From positions 1-12,439 of the forward strand of contig DEWM01000061.1 of the NCBI GenBank assembly GCA_002363635.1: a stretch of 12,439 nt of DNA. The letters run 5' to 3'. The notes below the pieces were generated by a model that saw only the letters and a list, made by a program, of their open reading frames with translations, had not been told where the DNA came from and ran no database searches. Numbering within the stretch: the stretch's first letter is position 1; the number at the start of each line of letters is the position of its first letter. Origin of the DNA: Caryophanales bacterium UBA3210. Lineage in GTDB: Bacteria > Bacillota_I > Bacilli_A > RFN20 > CAG-449. Shown piece by piece: positions 1 through 7,529 of the stretch. The translations under genes and the position numbers were made by a program.

Positions 1-338
1 AAACTGGGTGAGAAGTCTGTAGTTACCCCCAATCGTGTTGGAGAAATAGCAAAACCGAAAGATTGGCTACAACAAAACCGAAAGATTGGCTATGGTAAAA
101 CCGAAAGATTGGCTAAATTATGCAATTTATAGGATAGGCTTGTCATTTTAGGGATCAGTATAGCAAATGAACAATCGTCTCTACGTACAAATCAGACGAT
201 TTAAGTAGCCATTTATTTCACTTATTTTCATAAATTTATCTTTTACATAAAAAATATATTATTTTGAAAGATTAAACAATCTTCATTTTTGCGAACTCAG
301 TTGTGCTTAGACATTTAAAAAATACATCAAAACAATTT
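1..338. other. Gene-poor left edge with repeats
   Basis: No convincing gene is visible. Plus-strand frame 1 is open from base 1 to a TAG at 130-132 (43 codons, no start). It runs through three 23-bp-spaced repeats, each in a different frame, so that part is unlikely to be coding; bases 1-50 could be the 3' tail of a gene outside the window. Bases 173-180 and 194-201 form a perfect 8-bp inverted repeat around 13 nt, without a following T run. The rest is A+T-rich and without recognisable signals. Confidence 0.5.
51..115. repeat. Three 19-bp direct repeats, 23-bp period
   Basis: The 19-mer AAAACCGAAAGATTGGCTA occurs identically at 51-69, 74-92 and 97-115, separated by 4-nt spacers (caac, tggt). 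The repeats are not palindromic. Multiple short direct repeats occur at the ends of IS21-family elements and in regulatory arrays. With only 50 bp to the left I cannot tell which applies. They share an ACC(..)GAAA core with the 19-bp repeats at 7445-7527 but are a different sequence. Confidence 0.9.
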
Positions 339-374
339 AAAAAGAATGACACCTAACTATATTAGATATCATTC
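339..374 (-). terminator. Intrinsic terminator of the DXS-like gene
   Basis: Read on the minus strand, GAATGATATC (374-365) pairs with GGTGTCATTC (353-344) in a 10-bp stem with two G-U pairs and an 11-nt loop, followed by five T (343-339). It lies 15 bp past the stop of the DXS-like gene. Confidence 0.8.
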
Positions 375-389
375 CTATTCAAACTATTT

Positions 390-2150
390 TTATTTAATTA
401 AATTTGAAACTCTCTTTATTATTTTATCTGAAGTTAGGCCAATTTCTTCTAACAAATCTTCAACTTCATAACGATCGATAAATTTCTTTTCTAAGCCATA
501 ATTTAAAACTTTAATATCTTTATCGCCTAGATATGAAGCAATCTTTTCACCAAGTCCATTATCTTTAACCCCATTTTCTAAAGTAACAATGACTTTATGA
601 TTTAAAGCAAGTTTATCTAATAAATCTTTATCGACACCAGAAGCAAAGGAAGGATTAATTAATGTAGGTTCAAAGCCTAATTTATCTTTCATTTCTACCG
701 CTAAAAATTGAGCCTTTGTAAAGAAATCACCTAAGCCAATTAATGCGACCTTTTCACCTTTCTTTACAAGTTCAAATTTATTAATGGAATTAAAATCATA
801 TTTACTTTCACGGTAAACAACTTTTCCACTTGGCATAACAATAATTACTGGATGTTCTTTTTGAGTAGTAGACCATTCTAAAGCTTGTAATAATTCATCT
901 TTAGAAGATGGGCATAAAATAACAATATTTGGAATATCATTAAATGTTGAAACTGCAAAGATACCAAGATGTGATATATCTCTTAAATCATTCATACCTG
1001 AATATGATAATAAGATAGTAACAGGACTATTATTAATACCAACATCATGAGAAACTTGGTCATAAGTTCTTTGCATAAATGTTGCTGATGATAAAACTAA
1101 TGGTGTTCCACCATTTTTAGCAACGCCAGATGCCATTGCCACAGCTTGTTCTTCTGCAATACCGACATCTAAATAATGTTCACCTAATTCTTCTCTAACT
1201 TGTTTATTTAAGCCAAAATTACCAGGTACATCTGGGCAAAGTGCAACAAATGAAGGATCCTTTTTAGCCTTATTTAAAATAAAATCTTTAACTATAGAAA
1301 CATAACTTTCTCCGTTTGGAACATAATATCTTTCACCAGTTTCTTTATTAAATGGGCTAGTATAATGCCATGCTTCTTTATTTTCAGTAGCAAATTTATA
1401 TCCATTACCTTTAATAGTATTAATATGTACTACGATAGGATGGTCAATGTCTTTAACTTTCTTAAATGCTTCAATTAATTTTTGAATGTTATTACCTTCA
1501 TTAACATACATATAATCTAGGCCAAAAGCTTTAAAAATATTATTAGAAGATTCACCATTAGATTCTCTTAATGCCTTTAATGACTTATAGATACCACCAT
1601 GAGTCTCTGCAATAGACATTTGATTATCATTAACTATGATAATTAAATTTGAATTTAACTCTGCTCCTGCTACATTAAGCCCTTCTAAAGCTTCTCCTCC
1701 AGATAAGGAACCATCACCAATTAGAGCAATAACACTATATTTTTCTCTCTTTAAATCTCTAGCTTTAGCTACACCAGTAGCTAATGAAATAGATGTTGAT
1801 GTATGACCAATATTAAATAAGTCATGTTCAGATTCATCAGGGTTTGTATAACCTGAATCTTTACTAAAATCCTCATCAACAATATAGCCATTCTTTCTAC
1901 CAGTTAACATCTTATGCGTATAAGATTGATGGGAGACATCAAAAATAATCTTATCTACAGGTGAAGAAAATACATAGTGTAAAGCAATTGTTGCTTCGAC
2001 AATACCAAAGTTAGGGCCAAAATGCCCTCCAATCTTAGTAAGTCTATTAAATAAAGCATCTCTTACATCACTAGCAAGACCTTCAAGTTCTACAGCATTT
2101 AATTCTTTAACATCTGCAGGTGAATTAATTCTATTTAAAATATCGTACAT
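390..2150 (-). CDS. Divergent DXS-like thiamine-diphosphate enzyme
   Basis: Canonical DXS condenses pyruvate and glyceraldehyde 3-phosphate to 1-deoxy-D-xylulose 5-phosphate with ThDP and Mg. Residue numbers here count from the ATG at 2156. Visible motifs are GGHFGPN (43-49), DVSHQSYTH (73-81), the ThDP/Mg motif GDGSLSGG to NDN (147-178), the catalytic Glu of GIAEE (E335), the QRTYDQ Arg (R363) and the D..H pair of DISH (393-396). At about 586 residues it is shorter than E. coli DXS (620). By motif alignment, three E. coli pocket residues differ: Tyr392 is Ser357, Arg420 is Tyr385 and Arg478 is Ser443. This resembles the short DXS-like family of Bacillota annotated as DXS (PRK12315 type), whose substrate is doubtful. 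AGAGGA touches the ATG at 2156 but lies 6 nt before the one at 2150, so the start MYDILNRINSP at 2150 is preferred. The gene is monocistronic. Confidence 0.88.
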   Translation of the reverse strand: MYDILNRINSPADVKELNAVELEGLASDVRDALFNRLTKIGGHFGPNFGIVEATIALHYVFSSPVDKIIFDVSHQSYTHKMLTGRKNGYIVDEDFSKDSGYTNPDESEHDLFNIGHTSTSISLATGVAKARDLKREKYSVIALIGDGSLSGGEALEGLNVAGAELNSNLIIIVNDNQMSIAETHGGIYKSLKALRESNGESSNNIFKAFGLDYMYVNEGNNIQKLIEAFKKVKDIDHPIVVHINTIKGNGYKFATENKEAWHYTSPFNKETGERYYVPNGESYVSIVKDFILNKAKKDPSFVALCPDVPGNFGLNKQVREELGEHYLDVGIAEEQAVAMASGVAKNGGTPLVLSSATFMQRTYDQVSHDVGINNSPVTILLSYSGMNDLRDISHLGIFAVSTFNDIPNIVILCPSSKDELLQALEWSTTQKEHPVIIVMPSGKVVYRESKYDFNSINKFELVKKGEKVALIGLGDFFTKAQFLAVEMKDKLGFEPTLINPSFASGVDKDLLDKLALNHKVIVTLENGVKDNGLGEKIASYLGDKDIKVLNYGLEKKFIDRYEVEDLLEEIGLTSDKIIKRVSNLIK

Positions 2151-2218
2151 AATCATTCCTCTTTCTATATATGATTATTTTATTATATTTATCCTTATTT
2201 AAAATGTGATAAAGTTAC

Positions 2219-2250
2219 AAAAATAAAGGTTAGCAAAAACTGCTAACCTT
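2219..2250 (-). terminator. Intrinsic terminator of the rubrerythrin gene
   Basis: AAGGTTAGCA and TGCTAACCTT form a perfect 10-bp stem (2226-2235 with 2241-2250) and a 5-nt loop. On the minus strand the hairpin is followed by a T-rich tail (TTATTTTT region, down to 2219). It sits 14 bp past the rubrerythrin stop and blocks read-through into the DXS-like gene. Confidence 0.88.
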
Positions 2251-2264
2251 CATATCATTATTAA

Positions 2265-2915
2265 TTAATAATTGTTTGCTTGTAATTCAAAATATGACTG
2301 AGGATGAGCACATACTGGGCAAACTTCTGGAGCATATTTACCCACAACTACGTGTCCACAGTTTCTACAAACCCAAATTCTTTCATCATCTTTAGAGAAT
2401 ACTACTGAATCTTCAATATTCTTAAGTAATGCTCTATATCTTTCTTCATGATGTTTTTCAATAGCGCCGACTGCTCTAAATTTCTTTGCAAGTTCTGGGA
2501 AGCCTTCTTTTTCTGCAGTACGAGCGAAATCTTCATACATATCAGTCCATTCGTAGTTTTCACCTTCTGCTGCAGCTTTTAAATTATCAGCAGTTGAACC
2601 AATGCCATTTAATTCTTTAAACCACATTTTTGCATGTTCTTTTTCATTACCTGCAGTTTCTTCAAAGATTGCCGCGATTTGTTCATAGCCATCTTTTCTA
2701 GCTTTTGAAGCAAAGTAAGTATATTTATTTCTTGCTTGTGATTCTCCTGCAAAAGCTGCTTGTAAGTTCTTTTCTGTTTGTGTTCCTGCGTAAATGTTCT
2801 TTTTTTCCATATTAACTAATTTTTCTCCTTTAGCGTGACATTTTGGACAAATTGGTTCTTGGCCTTCTTCTACTTCAAAGACTTCTCCACATACTAAACA
2901 TTTATATTTAGCCAT
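2265..2915 (-). CDS. rbr: Rubrerythrin with two rubredoxin-like domains
   Basis: This is a cytoplasmic non-haem iron peroxidase that reduces hydrogen peroxide, typical of anaerobes. The 216 residues read as an N-terminal rubredoxin-like knuckle (C6, C9, C23, C26), a four-helix ferritin-like diiron domain (about 44-170) and a C-terminal rubredoxin-like domain (C183, C186, C199, C202). Likely diiron ligands are E58 (AGESQA), E91 and H94 (EKEH), E119 and E122 (GENYE) and E153 and H156 (EKHH). Classical rubrerythrin has only the C-terminal FeS(Cys)4 domain and reverse rubrerythrin only the N-terminal one; this protein has both. The start is firm: AGGAGG (2926-2921) lies 5 nt before the ATG. It has its own promoter, a palindrome upstream and a strong terminator, so it is a single-gene unit. 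Confidence 0.95.
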   Translation of the reverse strand: MAKYKCLVCGEVFEVEEGQEPICPKCHAKGEKLVNMEKKNIYAGTQTEKNLQAAFAGESQARNKYTYFASKARKDGYEQIAAIFEETAGNEKEHAKMWFKELNGIGSTADNLKAAAEGENYEWTDMYEDFARTAEKEGFPELAKKFRAVGAIEKHHEERYRALLKNIEDSVVFSKDDERIWVCRNCGHVVVGKYAPEVCPVCAHPQSYFELQANNY

Positions 2916-2944
2916 ATTATCCTCCTAAAAAATATCTTGTTTAT

Positions 2945-2953
2945 ATTATATCA
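2945..2953 (-). promoter_or_regulatory. Extended -10 promoter of rubrerythrin
   Basis: The minus strand reads TGATATAAT, an extended -10 element with perfect TATAAT, about 30 nt upstream of the ATG. No good -35 is seen at 17 nt; the region at that distance is the palindrome at 2969-2988. Confidence 0.65.
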
Positions 2954-2968
2954 CTTTTATCACGATAG

Positions 2969-2988
2969 TATATCTACCAATAGATATA
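2969..2988. promoter_or_regulatory. Palindrome over the rubrerythrin -35 region
   Basis: TATATCTA and TAGATATA are perfect 8-bp arms around CCAA. The site overlaps the expected -35 region of the rubrerythrin promoter, a natural place for an operator or activator site. It does not match the PerR box TTATAATNATTATAA, so the protein that binds it, if any, is unknown. Confidence 0.45.
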
Positions 2989-3037
2989 AATATTCACAAC
3001 ATCTATTATATTTAGCATTTGTAGACAATCGTAGGAC

Positions 3038-3067
3038 AAAAAATGTGGATAAAAATTATCCACATTT
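3038..3067 (-). terminator. Intrinsic terminator overlapping a stop codon
   Basis: AAATGTGGATA (3041-3051) and TATCCACATTT (3057-3067) form a perfect 11-bp stem with a 5-nt loop. On the minus strand it is followed by six T (3043-3038). The stop codon of the membrane-protein gene (3068-3066) is partly inside the stem. It ends the glycosyltransferase/membrane-protein unit. Confidence 0.88.
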
Positions 3068-3575
3068 ATAAGATATATGCAATTAAACACGCTAAGAATA
3101 TAAAGCATTGAGCAAAGGAATTACAAATTTGTTCAATCCAATTAGATTTAGATGAAGAAGAATCTAACTTAAATGCAAAAACAAACATTAATCCCATGCC
3201 TATTAAACCAAGTGCTAATAAGATCCAAGAATAAATATTATTAAATCCTGATAAAACCGATAAATCATTATTACATGCGTAGACAATAAAGCCAATAATC
3301 ATAAGAAGAAATCCTATAGGCATTACAATACGCATTTGAACAAACATTGGCCAAATATTTTTATGTTTTTTAGCAACTATCATCTTCCAGATAGCTTTTA
3401 TAAATCCAGAGATAAATGTTAACGCTGCACCAATATAGAATAAGATACTACTTAACATTAATCCCAAAACAATACCTATACCTGAGAAAAAGATACAAGG
3501 AATTAAATCTACGCCTGCCATTTGAGCAGTAAAGCCAGTTGGAAGAGTATCTTTAGTCATTTTATTATTTTTCAT
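3066..3575 (-). CDS. Small multi-span membrane protein
   Basis: I do not recognise the family. Numbered from the ATG at 3581 (171 residues), a short polar Lys-rich N-terminus precedes hydrophobic stretches at about 27-66 (one long or two short spans), 84-103, 115-137 and 151-171, giving 4-5 membrane spans. A basic loop (IVAKKHKNIW, 68-77) lies between the second and third, and a Ser-rich patch (SSSSKS) before the last. AGGGG touches the ATG at 3581 but lies 6 nt before the one at 3575, so 3575 is preferred. It follows the GT2 gene by about 14 nt on the same strand and shares its terminator, so the two are probably co-transcribed. It may act with that glycosyltransferase, for example as a membrane partner, but this is inference from position only. 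Confidence 0.75.
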   Translation of the reverse strand: MKNNKMTKDTLPTGFTAQMAGVDLIPCIFFSGIGIVLGLMLSSILFYIGAALTFISGFIKAIWKMIVAKKHKNIWPMFVQMRIVMPIGFLLMIIGFIVYACNNDLSVLSGFNNIYSWILLALGLIGMGLMFVFAFKLDSSSSKSNWIEQICNSFAQCFIFLACLIAYIL

Positions 3576-3589
3576 TTTCATCCCCTATT

Positions 3590-4552
3590 TTATTTAATAA
3601 TTAATCTATTAAAATCGGTAATACCTAAGCCTATTCTAACCCAAGATCTAACTCTTTTTTCATTTTTATAAATATGTTTTCTTTCTTCTAATATCTTAGT
3701 TATTTCATTTTTACGATAGTCTTTATATTTCTTATTGCCGATAAGTAAAAGCGAAAAATAGTTTGCAGTAATATAAGTCCATCCCTTAATTGAATTTCTA
3801 GTATATTCACTGTAAGAAGGATCATTTTCGAGTTTGATTAATGAATTTAAGAAATCAACTTGTTTTTGACCAAAACTGCCTTTAGAAATACCGTTATTAA
3901 ATAAACGATAAAAGTATAACTTAGATCTAATAAAGCCAACTTTAATATTAGGATTTTCAAATAAATCTATATTAAACATTAAGTCTTCCCCATAATGTAA
4001 TGGTTTAAATCTTAAATCTTTAACTAATTCAGTTCTGACCATTTTATTCCAGACAACAACATTATTATCTGTATAAGTGATTTTACTTAATGCACCTTTA
4101 TTATCTTGAACTGAATCAAATAAATAAATTGGTTTATTAACTACTTCTTTTAATAATGTAAATCCACATACTGCAACATCAACATTCTTATCAATGATAG
4201 TAAAATATAAGAATTCAATAAATTTAGGTGAAACTATATCATCGCTGTCGACAAAGATATAATATTTACCATTTATTTTATCAAGTAATGCATTACGAGT
4301 ATATGCAACACATTTTTGGTTTTCTTTTTTATATAATTTAATTCTTTCATCTTCTTTTGCCATTTCTTCGACAATGTCATAAGAATTATCTTTAGATTCA
4401 TCGTCCATAACGACAATTTCAATATTTTTATATGTTTGATTTTGAATGGAAGATATTGTTTCTTTAATTGTTTTAGAAGAATTATACATACATACTAAAA
4501 CACTAATTAAATCATTCTTCGCATTTAAAATATCTAATCGATTTTTAGCCAT
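3590..4552 (-). CDS. GT2-family glycosyltransferase
   Basis: This protein transfers a sugar from a nucleotide-sugar donor, probably to a cell-surface polysaccharide or glycolipid; donor and acceptor cannot be read from sequence. The 320-residue protein opens its GT-A fold at ISVLVCMYN (17-24) and shows the nucleotide-binding DD (50-51), the metal-binding DSD (102-104), VVWNKM (166-171) and the GED acidic motif (188-190) expected for the catalytic base region. The C-terminal 100 residues are basic and lack clear membrane spans. The frame extends upstream to a GTG at 4675, but that leader has no ribosome site. The ATG at 4552 has AGGAG 6 nt before it and an extended -10 just upstream, so the shorter start is chosen. 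The gene is divergent from the sugar kinase and leads a two-gene unit with the membrane protein. Confidence 0.9.
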   Translation of the reverse strand: MAKNRLDILNAKNDLISVLVCMYNSSKTIKETISSIQNQTYKNIEIVVMDDESKDNSYDIVEEMAKEDERIKLYKKENQKCVAYTRNALLDKINGKYYIFVDSDDIVSPKFIEFLYFTIIDKNVDVAVCGFTLLKEVVNKPIYLFDSVQDNKGALSKITYTDNNVVVWNKMVRTELVKDLRFKPLHYGEDLMFNIDLFENPNIKVGFIRSKLYFYRLFNNGISKGSFGQKQVDFLNSLIKLENDPSYSEYTRNSIKGWTYITANYFSLLLIGNKKYKDYRKNEITKILEERKHIYKNEKRVRSWVRIGLGITDFNRLIIK

Positions 4553-4574
4553 ATTCACTCCTATAATTAGGATT

Positions 4575-4583
4575 ATTATACCA
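4575..4583 (-). promoter_or_regulatory. Extended -10 promoter of the GT2 gene
   Basis: The minus strand reads TGGTATAAT, a perfect TATAAT with the TG extension, giving an expected start of transcription near 4568 and a leader of about 16 nt that just holds the AGGAG. This supports the ATG at 4552. A weak TTGTAT -35 lies at 20 nt. Confidence 0.65.
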
Positions 4584-4727
4584 TTAAGATACATTTGTTT
4601 ATACAAATTAGACAAAATAACAAAGATTATCCCTGCACTTAGACAAAGTGTATTATAAAGTTGGTTTTTAAGCACAACAAATTTTCTTTCTTATTAGATT
4701 ATACTTAATGTAATAAGAGGAATTAAT

Positions 4728-5756
4728 ATGAAAAAGAATAAAGAAAAGATTGTAGCGTTCGGTGAAATAATGCTTAGATTAACTCCACCTGATTATACTA
4801 CTATTACTCAAGCAAGGAATTTTATTGCAAACTATGGAGGAGGAGAAGCTAACGTACTCGTTAGTTTATCCCACTTTGGACATAATTGTGAATTTTTAAC
4901 TAAAGTTCCAGATAACCAACTCGGTGACAGTGCTATTCAGCATCTTCAAAGTCATAATGTTGAAACAGAACATATTGCAAAAGGTTCTTCCAATTTAGGT
5001 ATGTACTTTGTTGAAACTGGATTTGGAGGTAGACCAAGTAAAGTTTTATATAATAGAAAACATTCTGCAATTACTAGAATTGGTATTAATGAAATTAAAT
5101 ATGATAAAGTCTTTAAAGATGCAACTTGGTTCCACCTATCAGGTATTACTCTAGCTTTAGGCTCTAAAGTAAGAGATGTAGCGTTTAAATGTTTAGAATA
5201 CTGTAAAAAATACAATGTTAAAGTCTCTTTTGACTTCAACTATCGTTCAAAGTTATGGACAATAGAAGAAGCTAAACCATATTTTAAAAAAGTAATTCCA
5301 TATGTAGATGTATTATTTGCAAATTATTTTGATATCCATACAATCTTAGATTTATCATTAGATCAATTAAGTGATAATCAAAATGATAATAAAATTGAGA
5401 TTTCAAAAAAATTAATATCACAAACTAAGATAAAATATATCTTCGGTACAGAAAGAATTGTTCATACCGCAACAGATAATGAATTATCTTCATACTGTAT
5501 TACTAAAGAAGGTGAATACAAAACTGAAGGGCCAATTAGATTTAATATCTATGACCGTATAGGTGCTGGTGATGCCTTTGCCTCAGGTGTAATCCACGGA
5601 TTAATTACAAATTATGAAGATCCTCAATACGCATTAAAATTCGGACTTGCTACATCCATTCTTAAACATACTCTCTATGGTGATGTATCAACATTATCTA
5701 CCAAAGAAGTTGAAGAATTCATTCTCTCTAAAGGCGATGCATCAGTTCAAAGATAA
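4728..5756 (+). CDS. kdgK: 2-keto-3-deoxygluconate kinase (PfkB family)
   Basis: The enzyme phosphorylates 2-keto-3-deoxygluconate with ATP to KDPG, the entry step from uronate or pectin breakdown into the KDPG aldolase route. The 342-residue cytoplasmic protein has the ribokinase/PfkB fold. Visible are FGEIMLRLTPPD (11-22), the substrate-site GGGEAN (37-42), RPSKVLYNRKHSAI (102-115), WFHLSGI (134-140), DFNYRSKLW (169-177) and the PfkB signature DRIGAGDAF (276-284) with catalytic D282. The order and wording of these motifs closely follow the Thermotoga TM0067 type KDG kinases, as I remember that sequence. AAGAGGA lies 6 nt before the ATG. The gene stands alone: no KDPG aldolase or uronate isomerase gene is nearby. 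No intrinsic terminator is visible on its own strand. Confidence 0.87.
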   Translation: MKKNKEKIVAFGEIMLRLTPPDYTTITQARNFIANYGGGEANVLVSLSHFGHNCEFLTKVPDNQLGDSAIQHLQSHNVETEHIAKGSSNLGMYFVETGFGGRPSKVLYNRKHSAITRIGINEIKYDKVFKDATWFHLSGITLALGSKVRDVAFKCLEYCKKYNVKVSFDFNYRSKLWTIEEAKPYFKKVIPYVDVLFANYFDIHTILDLSLDQLSDNQNDNKIEISKKLISQTKIKYIFGTERIVHTATDNELSSYCITKEGEYKTEGPIRFNIYDRIGAGDAFASGVIHGLITNYEDPQYALKFGLATSILKHTLYGDVSTLSTKEVEEFILSKGDASVQR

Positions 5757-5775
5757 CTAGATAAAAAGAAGTAAC

Positions 5776-5808
5776 AAAAAATAACGATTTTGTAAAATCT
5801 AATCGTTA
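5776..5808 (-). terminator. Minus-strand intrinsic terminator
   Basis: TAACGATT and AATCGTTA form a perfect 8-bp stem (5782-5789 with 5801-5808). On the minus strand six T follow (5781-5776). Outer GTAAC/GTTAC (5771-5775 with 5811-5815) can extend the pairing. The T run is on the wrong side to end the kinase transcript, so it protects the kinase gene from ATPase read-through. Confidence 0.65.
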
Positions 5809-5857
5809 AAGTTACATTCCAACTAATTAATACAAAAATCTTCATCTTTTAATCTCA

Positions 5858-5892
5858 TAATAAAAATAAAAGCCTTAGATTACTCTGAGACT
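5858..5892 (-). terminator. Weak minus-strand terminator after the ATPase
   Basis: On the minus strand AGTCT pairs with AGGCT (one G-U) and AGA with TCT across a mismatch, with a GTAA loop (5892-5871), followed by a T-rich tail (TTTATTTTTATTA, 5870-5858). It is the first terminator-like structure downstream of the ATPase gene. The stem is short, and a second terminator lies 60 bp on. Confidence 0.45.
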
Positions 5893-5909
5893 TGAATTTA
5901 TAAGATGGC

Positions 5910-5951
5910 ATAAGACCACAAATTACAATTTTTTGCAATCTTTGGTCTTAT
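5910..5951. other. Long hairpin between convergent genes
   Basis: ATAAGACCA (5910-5918) and TGGTCTTAT (5943-5951) form a perfect 9-bp stem. On the minus strand pairing continues through ATTGCA/TGTAAT, with one mismatch and two G-U pairs, to about 17 pairs with a 6-nt loop. Neither side has a T run, so it is not a standard terminator. It could be an RNA element in the ATPase 3' region or the end of an inserted cassette. Confidence 0.5.
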
Positions 5952-6014
5952 ATTACATATAGAATTATTTCTTTTGTATACTTTCTAATTTCTATAATTT
6001 TACAACACACTTCA

Positions 6015-7412
6015 TTATTTCAAATAATCAATCATAAATAATGGTAAATACAAAATATCATCAACTATTTTTATATCCCCATCATATAATACAATTCCAT
6101 TATTAACTGTGTTTTTAAATGTATCTTTAAACCTTTTAAGTGATTTTAATGTGATATTGTCACCAGATTTAACCTCTAAAGGAGTTATTTTTCTATTTTG
6201 AATTGTTAAAAAATCAATTTCAATTATAGTTCTATGAGTATTTTCATCTCTTTTTTCATAATAAAATAATTTTTTTCCATTATTCTTCAATGCTTGAGAG
6301 ATATAGTTTTCAGCAATCATCCCTTCATTTAAATGTAATTTATCTAAAATCAATGACTTATAGAAAAATTCATCTTGATTAGTATCCATAAAAGATAATG
6401 TATATAATAAACCTGTATCTATTAAGTATGCCTTAAAAGCAAATCCATTCATTGTTAATGTCGGCAAGACAGATGGATCAGTTGAATTATAGCAAGGATT
6501 AACAATATATGCTTTTACTAGCCAATTAAAAGCACCTTTATATTCTCTTTCTCTAGCTTGGCTATTTATATGTGTATATTTAAATCTTTTATCATGATTT
6601 GATAATTCACTTGGAATCATATCAAATATTGAGGCGACATAAATTGGATTTTCATTTTTTTGTTTAGCAAAATCATCTCTATATAATTCTATTATTTCTC
6701 TTTTGATTTCTTCTGCTTCTATTAGACTCTTAGTTTTTATGTAAGTCGATAAAGGTGCAGGCATGCCTCCGACAAATAAGTATTCTCTAAATTTTAAATA
6801 AATTTTTCGATACGCTGCACCAAGTGGTTTTTTCTTTAAAAAACAAGTATTCATTAATCCTAAGGATAAATCATCACCACATGCTTTTAAATATTCAAAA
6901 AAAGAAATAGGATTTACATCTATTTTTGTTTCTTCACTAGGAAGTAAGTAATCTTCATCATCATTTGATTTTACAATTGAAGCAAGTGAACCAGTCTCAA
7001 TTATGTCATATCTTCCATCAAGTAACAAAGTTTTTATTGCCTGTCTTGCTGGCTTAAAAAGTTGAATCTCGTCAAGAATAATCAAAGACTCCCCTTCAAA
7101 TAATTTTTTTGAAAAAACTGTTTCTAGTACAGAATAAAAATAATCTAAATCATTTAATTCATTTACAAAAAGATTTTTTAAATCATCATTCGCTCTATCA
7201 AAGGATATTTTGATAAATGATTTATATTCTTTATGAGCTAATTCAAGAGCTAATACAGACTTGCCAACACGTCTAGCTCCTCTTATAAACAAAGCATTAT
7301 GATGTCGTGCTTTTCTATTTTTCCAATCAAGCAACTTAGAATAGCAATCTCTTTCAATATAGCATCCTTTTTCAATAGCTAGTTCATATTCATCCTTAAT
7401 AATATTAGACAT
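6015..7412 (-). CDS. AAA ATPase with DUF4143 domain
   Basis: This is a 465-residue cytoplasmic protein of the AAA_14/DUF4143 family, whose members occur as many scattered paralogues in gut bacteria and have no settled function. The N-terminal ATPase has the family's Arg-rich Walker A GARRVGKS (45-52), Walker B LIILDEIQ (110-117) with D114 and E115, and a sensor-like ETGSL (139-143). The YLFVGGMPAPL segment (211-221) leads into DUF4143. The C-terminus resembles a PD-(D/E)xK nuclease core: E367 (GMIAENY), IEID (D400) and LEVKSG (E413, K415). The ATG at 7412 follows a poor ribosome site (GGTGGTGAT), so translation may be low. Upstream lie a TATAAT and three 32-bp-phased repeats; downstream are two terminators. 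It is a single-gene unit between a sugar kinase and IS debris, which suggests horizontal gain. Confidence 0.9.
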   Translation of the reverse strand: MSNIIKDEYELAIEKGCYIERDCYSKLLDWKNRKARHHNALFIRGARRVGKSVLALELAHKEYKSFIKISFDRANDDLKNLFVNELNDLDYFYSVLETVFSKKLFEGESLIILDEIQLFKPARQAIKTLLLDGRYDIIETGSLASIVKSNDDEDYLLPSEETKIDVNPISFFEYLKACGDDLSLGLMNTCFLKKKPLGAAYRKIYLKFREYLFVGGMPAPLSTYIKTKSLIEAEEIKREIIELYRDDFAKQKNENPIYVASIFDMIPSELSNHDKRFKYTHINSQAREREYKGAFNWLVKAYIVNPCYNSTDPSVLPTLTMNGFAFKAYLIDTGLLYTLSFMDTNQDEFFYKSLILDKLHLNEGMIAENYISQALKNNGKKLFYYEKRDENTHRTIIEIDFLTIQNRKITPLEVKSGDNITLKSLKRFKDTFKNTVNNGIVLYDGDIKIVDDILYLPLFMIDYLK

Positions 7413-7432
7413 AATATCACCACCGCAACAAT

Positions 7433-7462
7433 ATTATATTACTTTTTACCACGAAAATGCAA
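7433..7462 (-). promoter_or_regulatory. Promoter of the ATPase gene
   Basis: TATAAT is read at 7438-7433 on the minus strand. TTGCAT lies 18 nt upstream (7462-7457), inside the proximal 19-bp repeat. Transcription would start near 7426, leaving a leader of about 14 nt. The overlap of the -35 with a repeat implies that whatever binds the repeats controls this promoter. Confidence 0.55.
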
Positions 7463-7527
7463 TTGATACATTAAGCTTTACCACGAAAATGCAATGTTTA
7501 ATTTGCGTTTTACCACGAAAATGCAAT
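7445..7527. repeat. Three 19-bp repeats phased at 32 bp
   Basis: TTTACCACGAAAATGCAAT occurs identically at 7445-7463, 7477-7495 and 7509-7527, with starts exactly 32 bp apart (about three helical turns). Copies 2 and 3 also share GTTTAAT after the unit. The 13-nt spacers differ. The unit is not palindromic, and three copies with 13-nt spacers and no cas genes rule out a CRISPR. Position just upstream of the ATPase suggests an operator array. Confidence 0.95.
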
Positions 7528-7529
7528 GT

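Noticed and set aside
1..132. Plus-strand open frame at the left edge
   Set aside because: It has no start in view and reads three identical repeats in three different frames, so at most the first 50 bases could be a gene tail.
4446..4658. Plus-strand 70-codon frame opposite the GT2 gene
   Set aside because: Shadow of the GT2 coding and promoter region; no family motif.
4952..5239. Minus-strand frame inside the kinase gene
   Set aside because: Antisense to well-conserved PfkB motifs.
7445..7527. CRISPR array
   Set aside because: Only three 19-bp units with 13-nt spacers, no cas genes, and overlap with a promoter.
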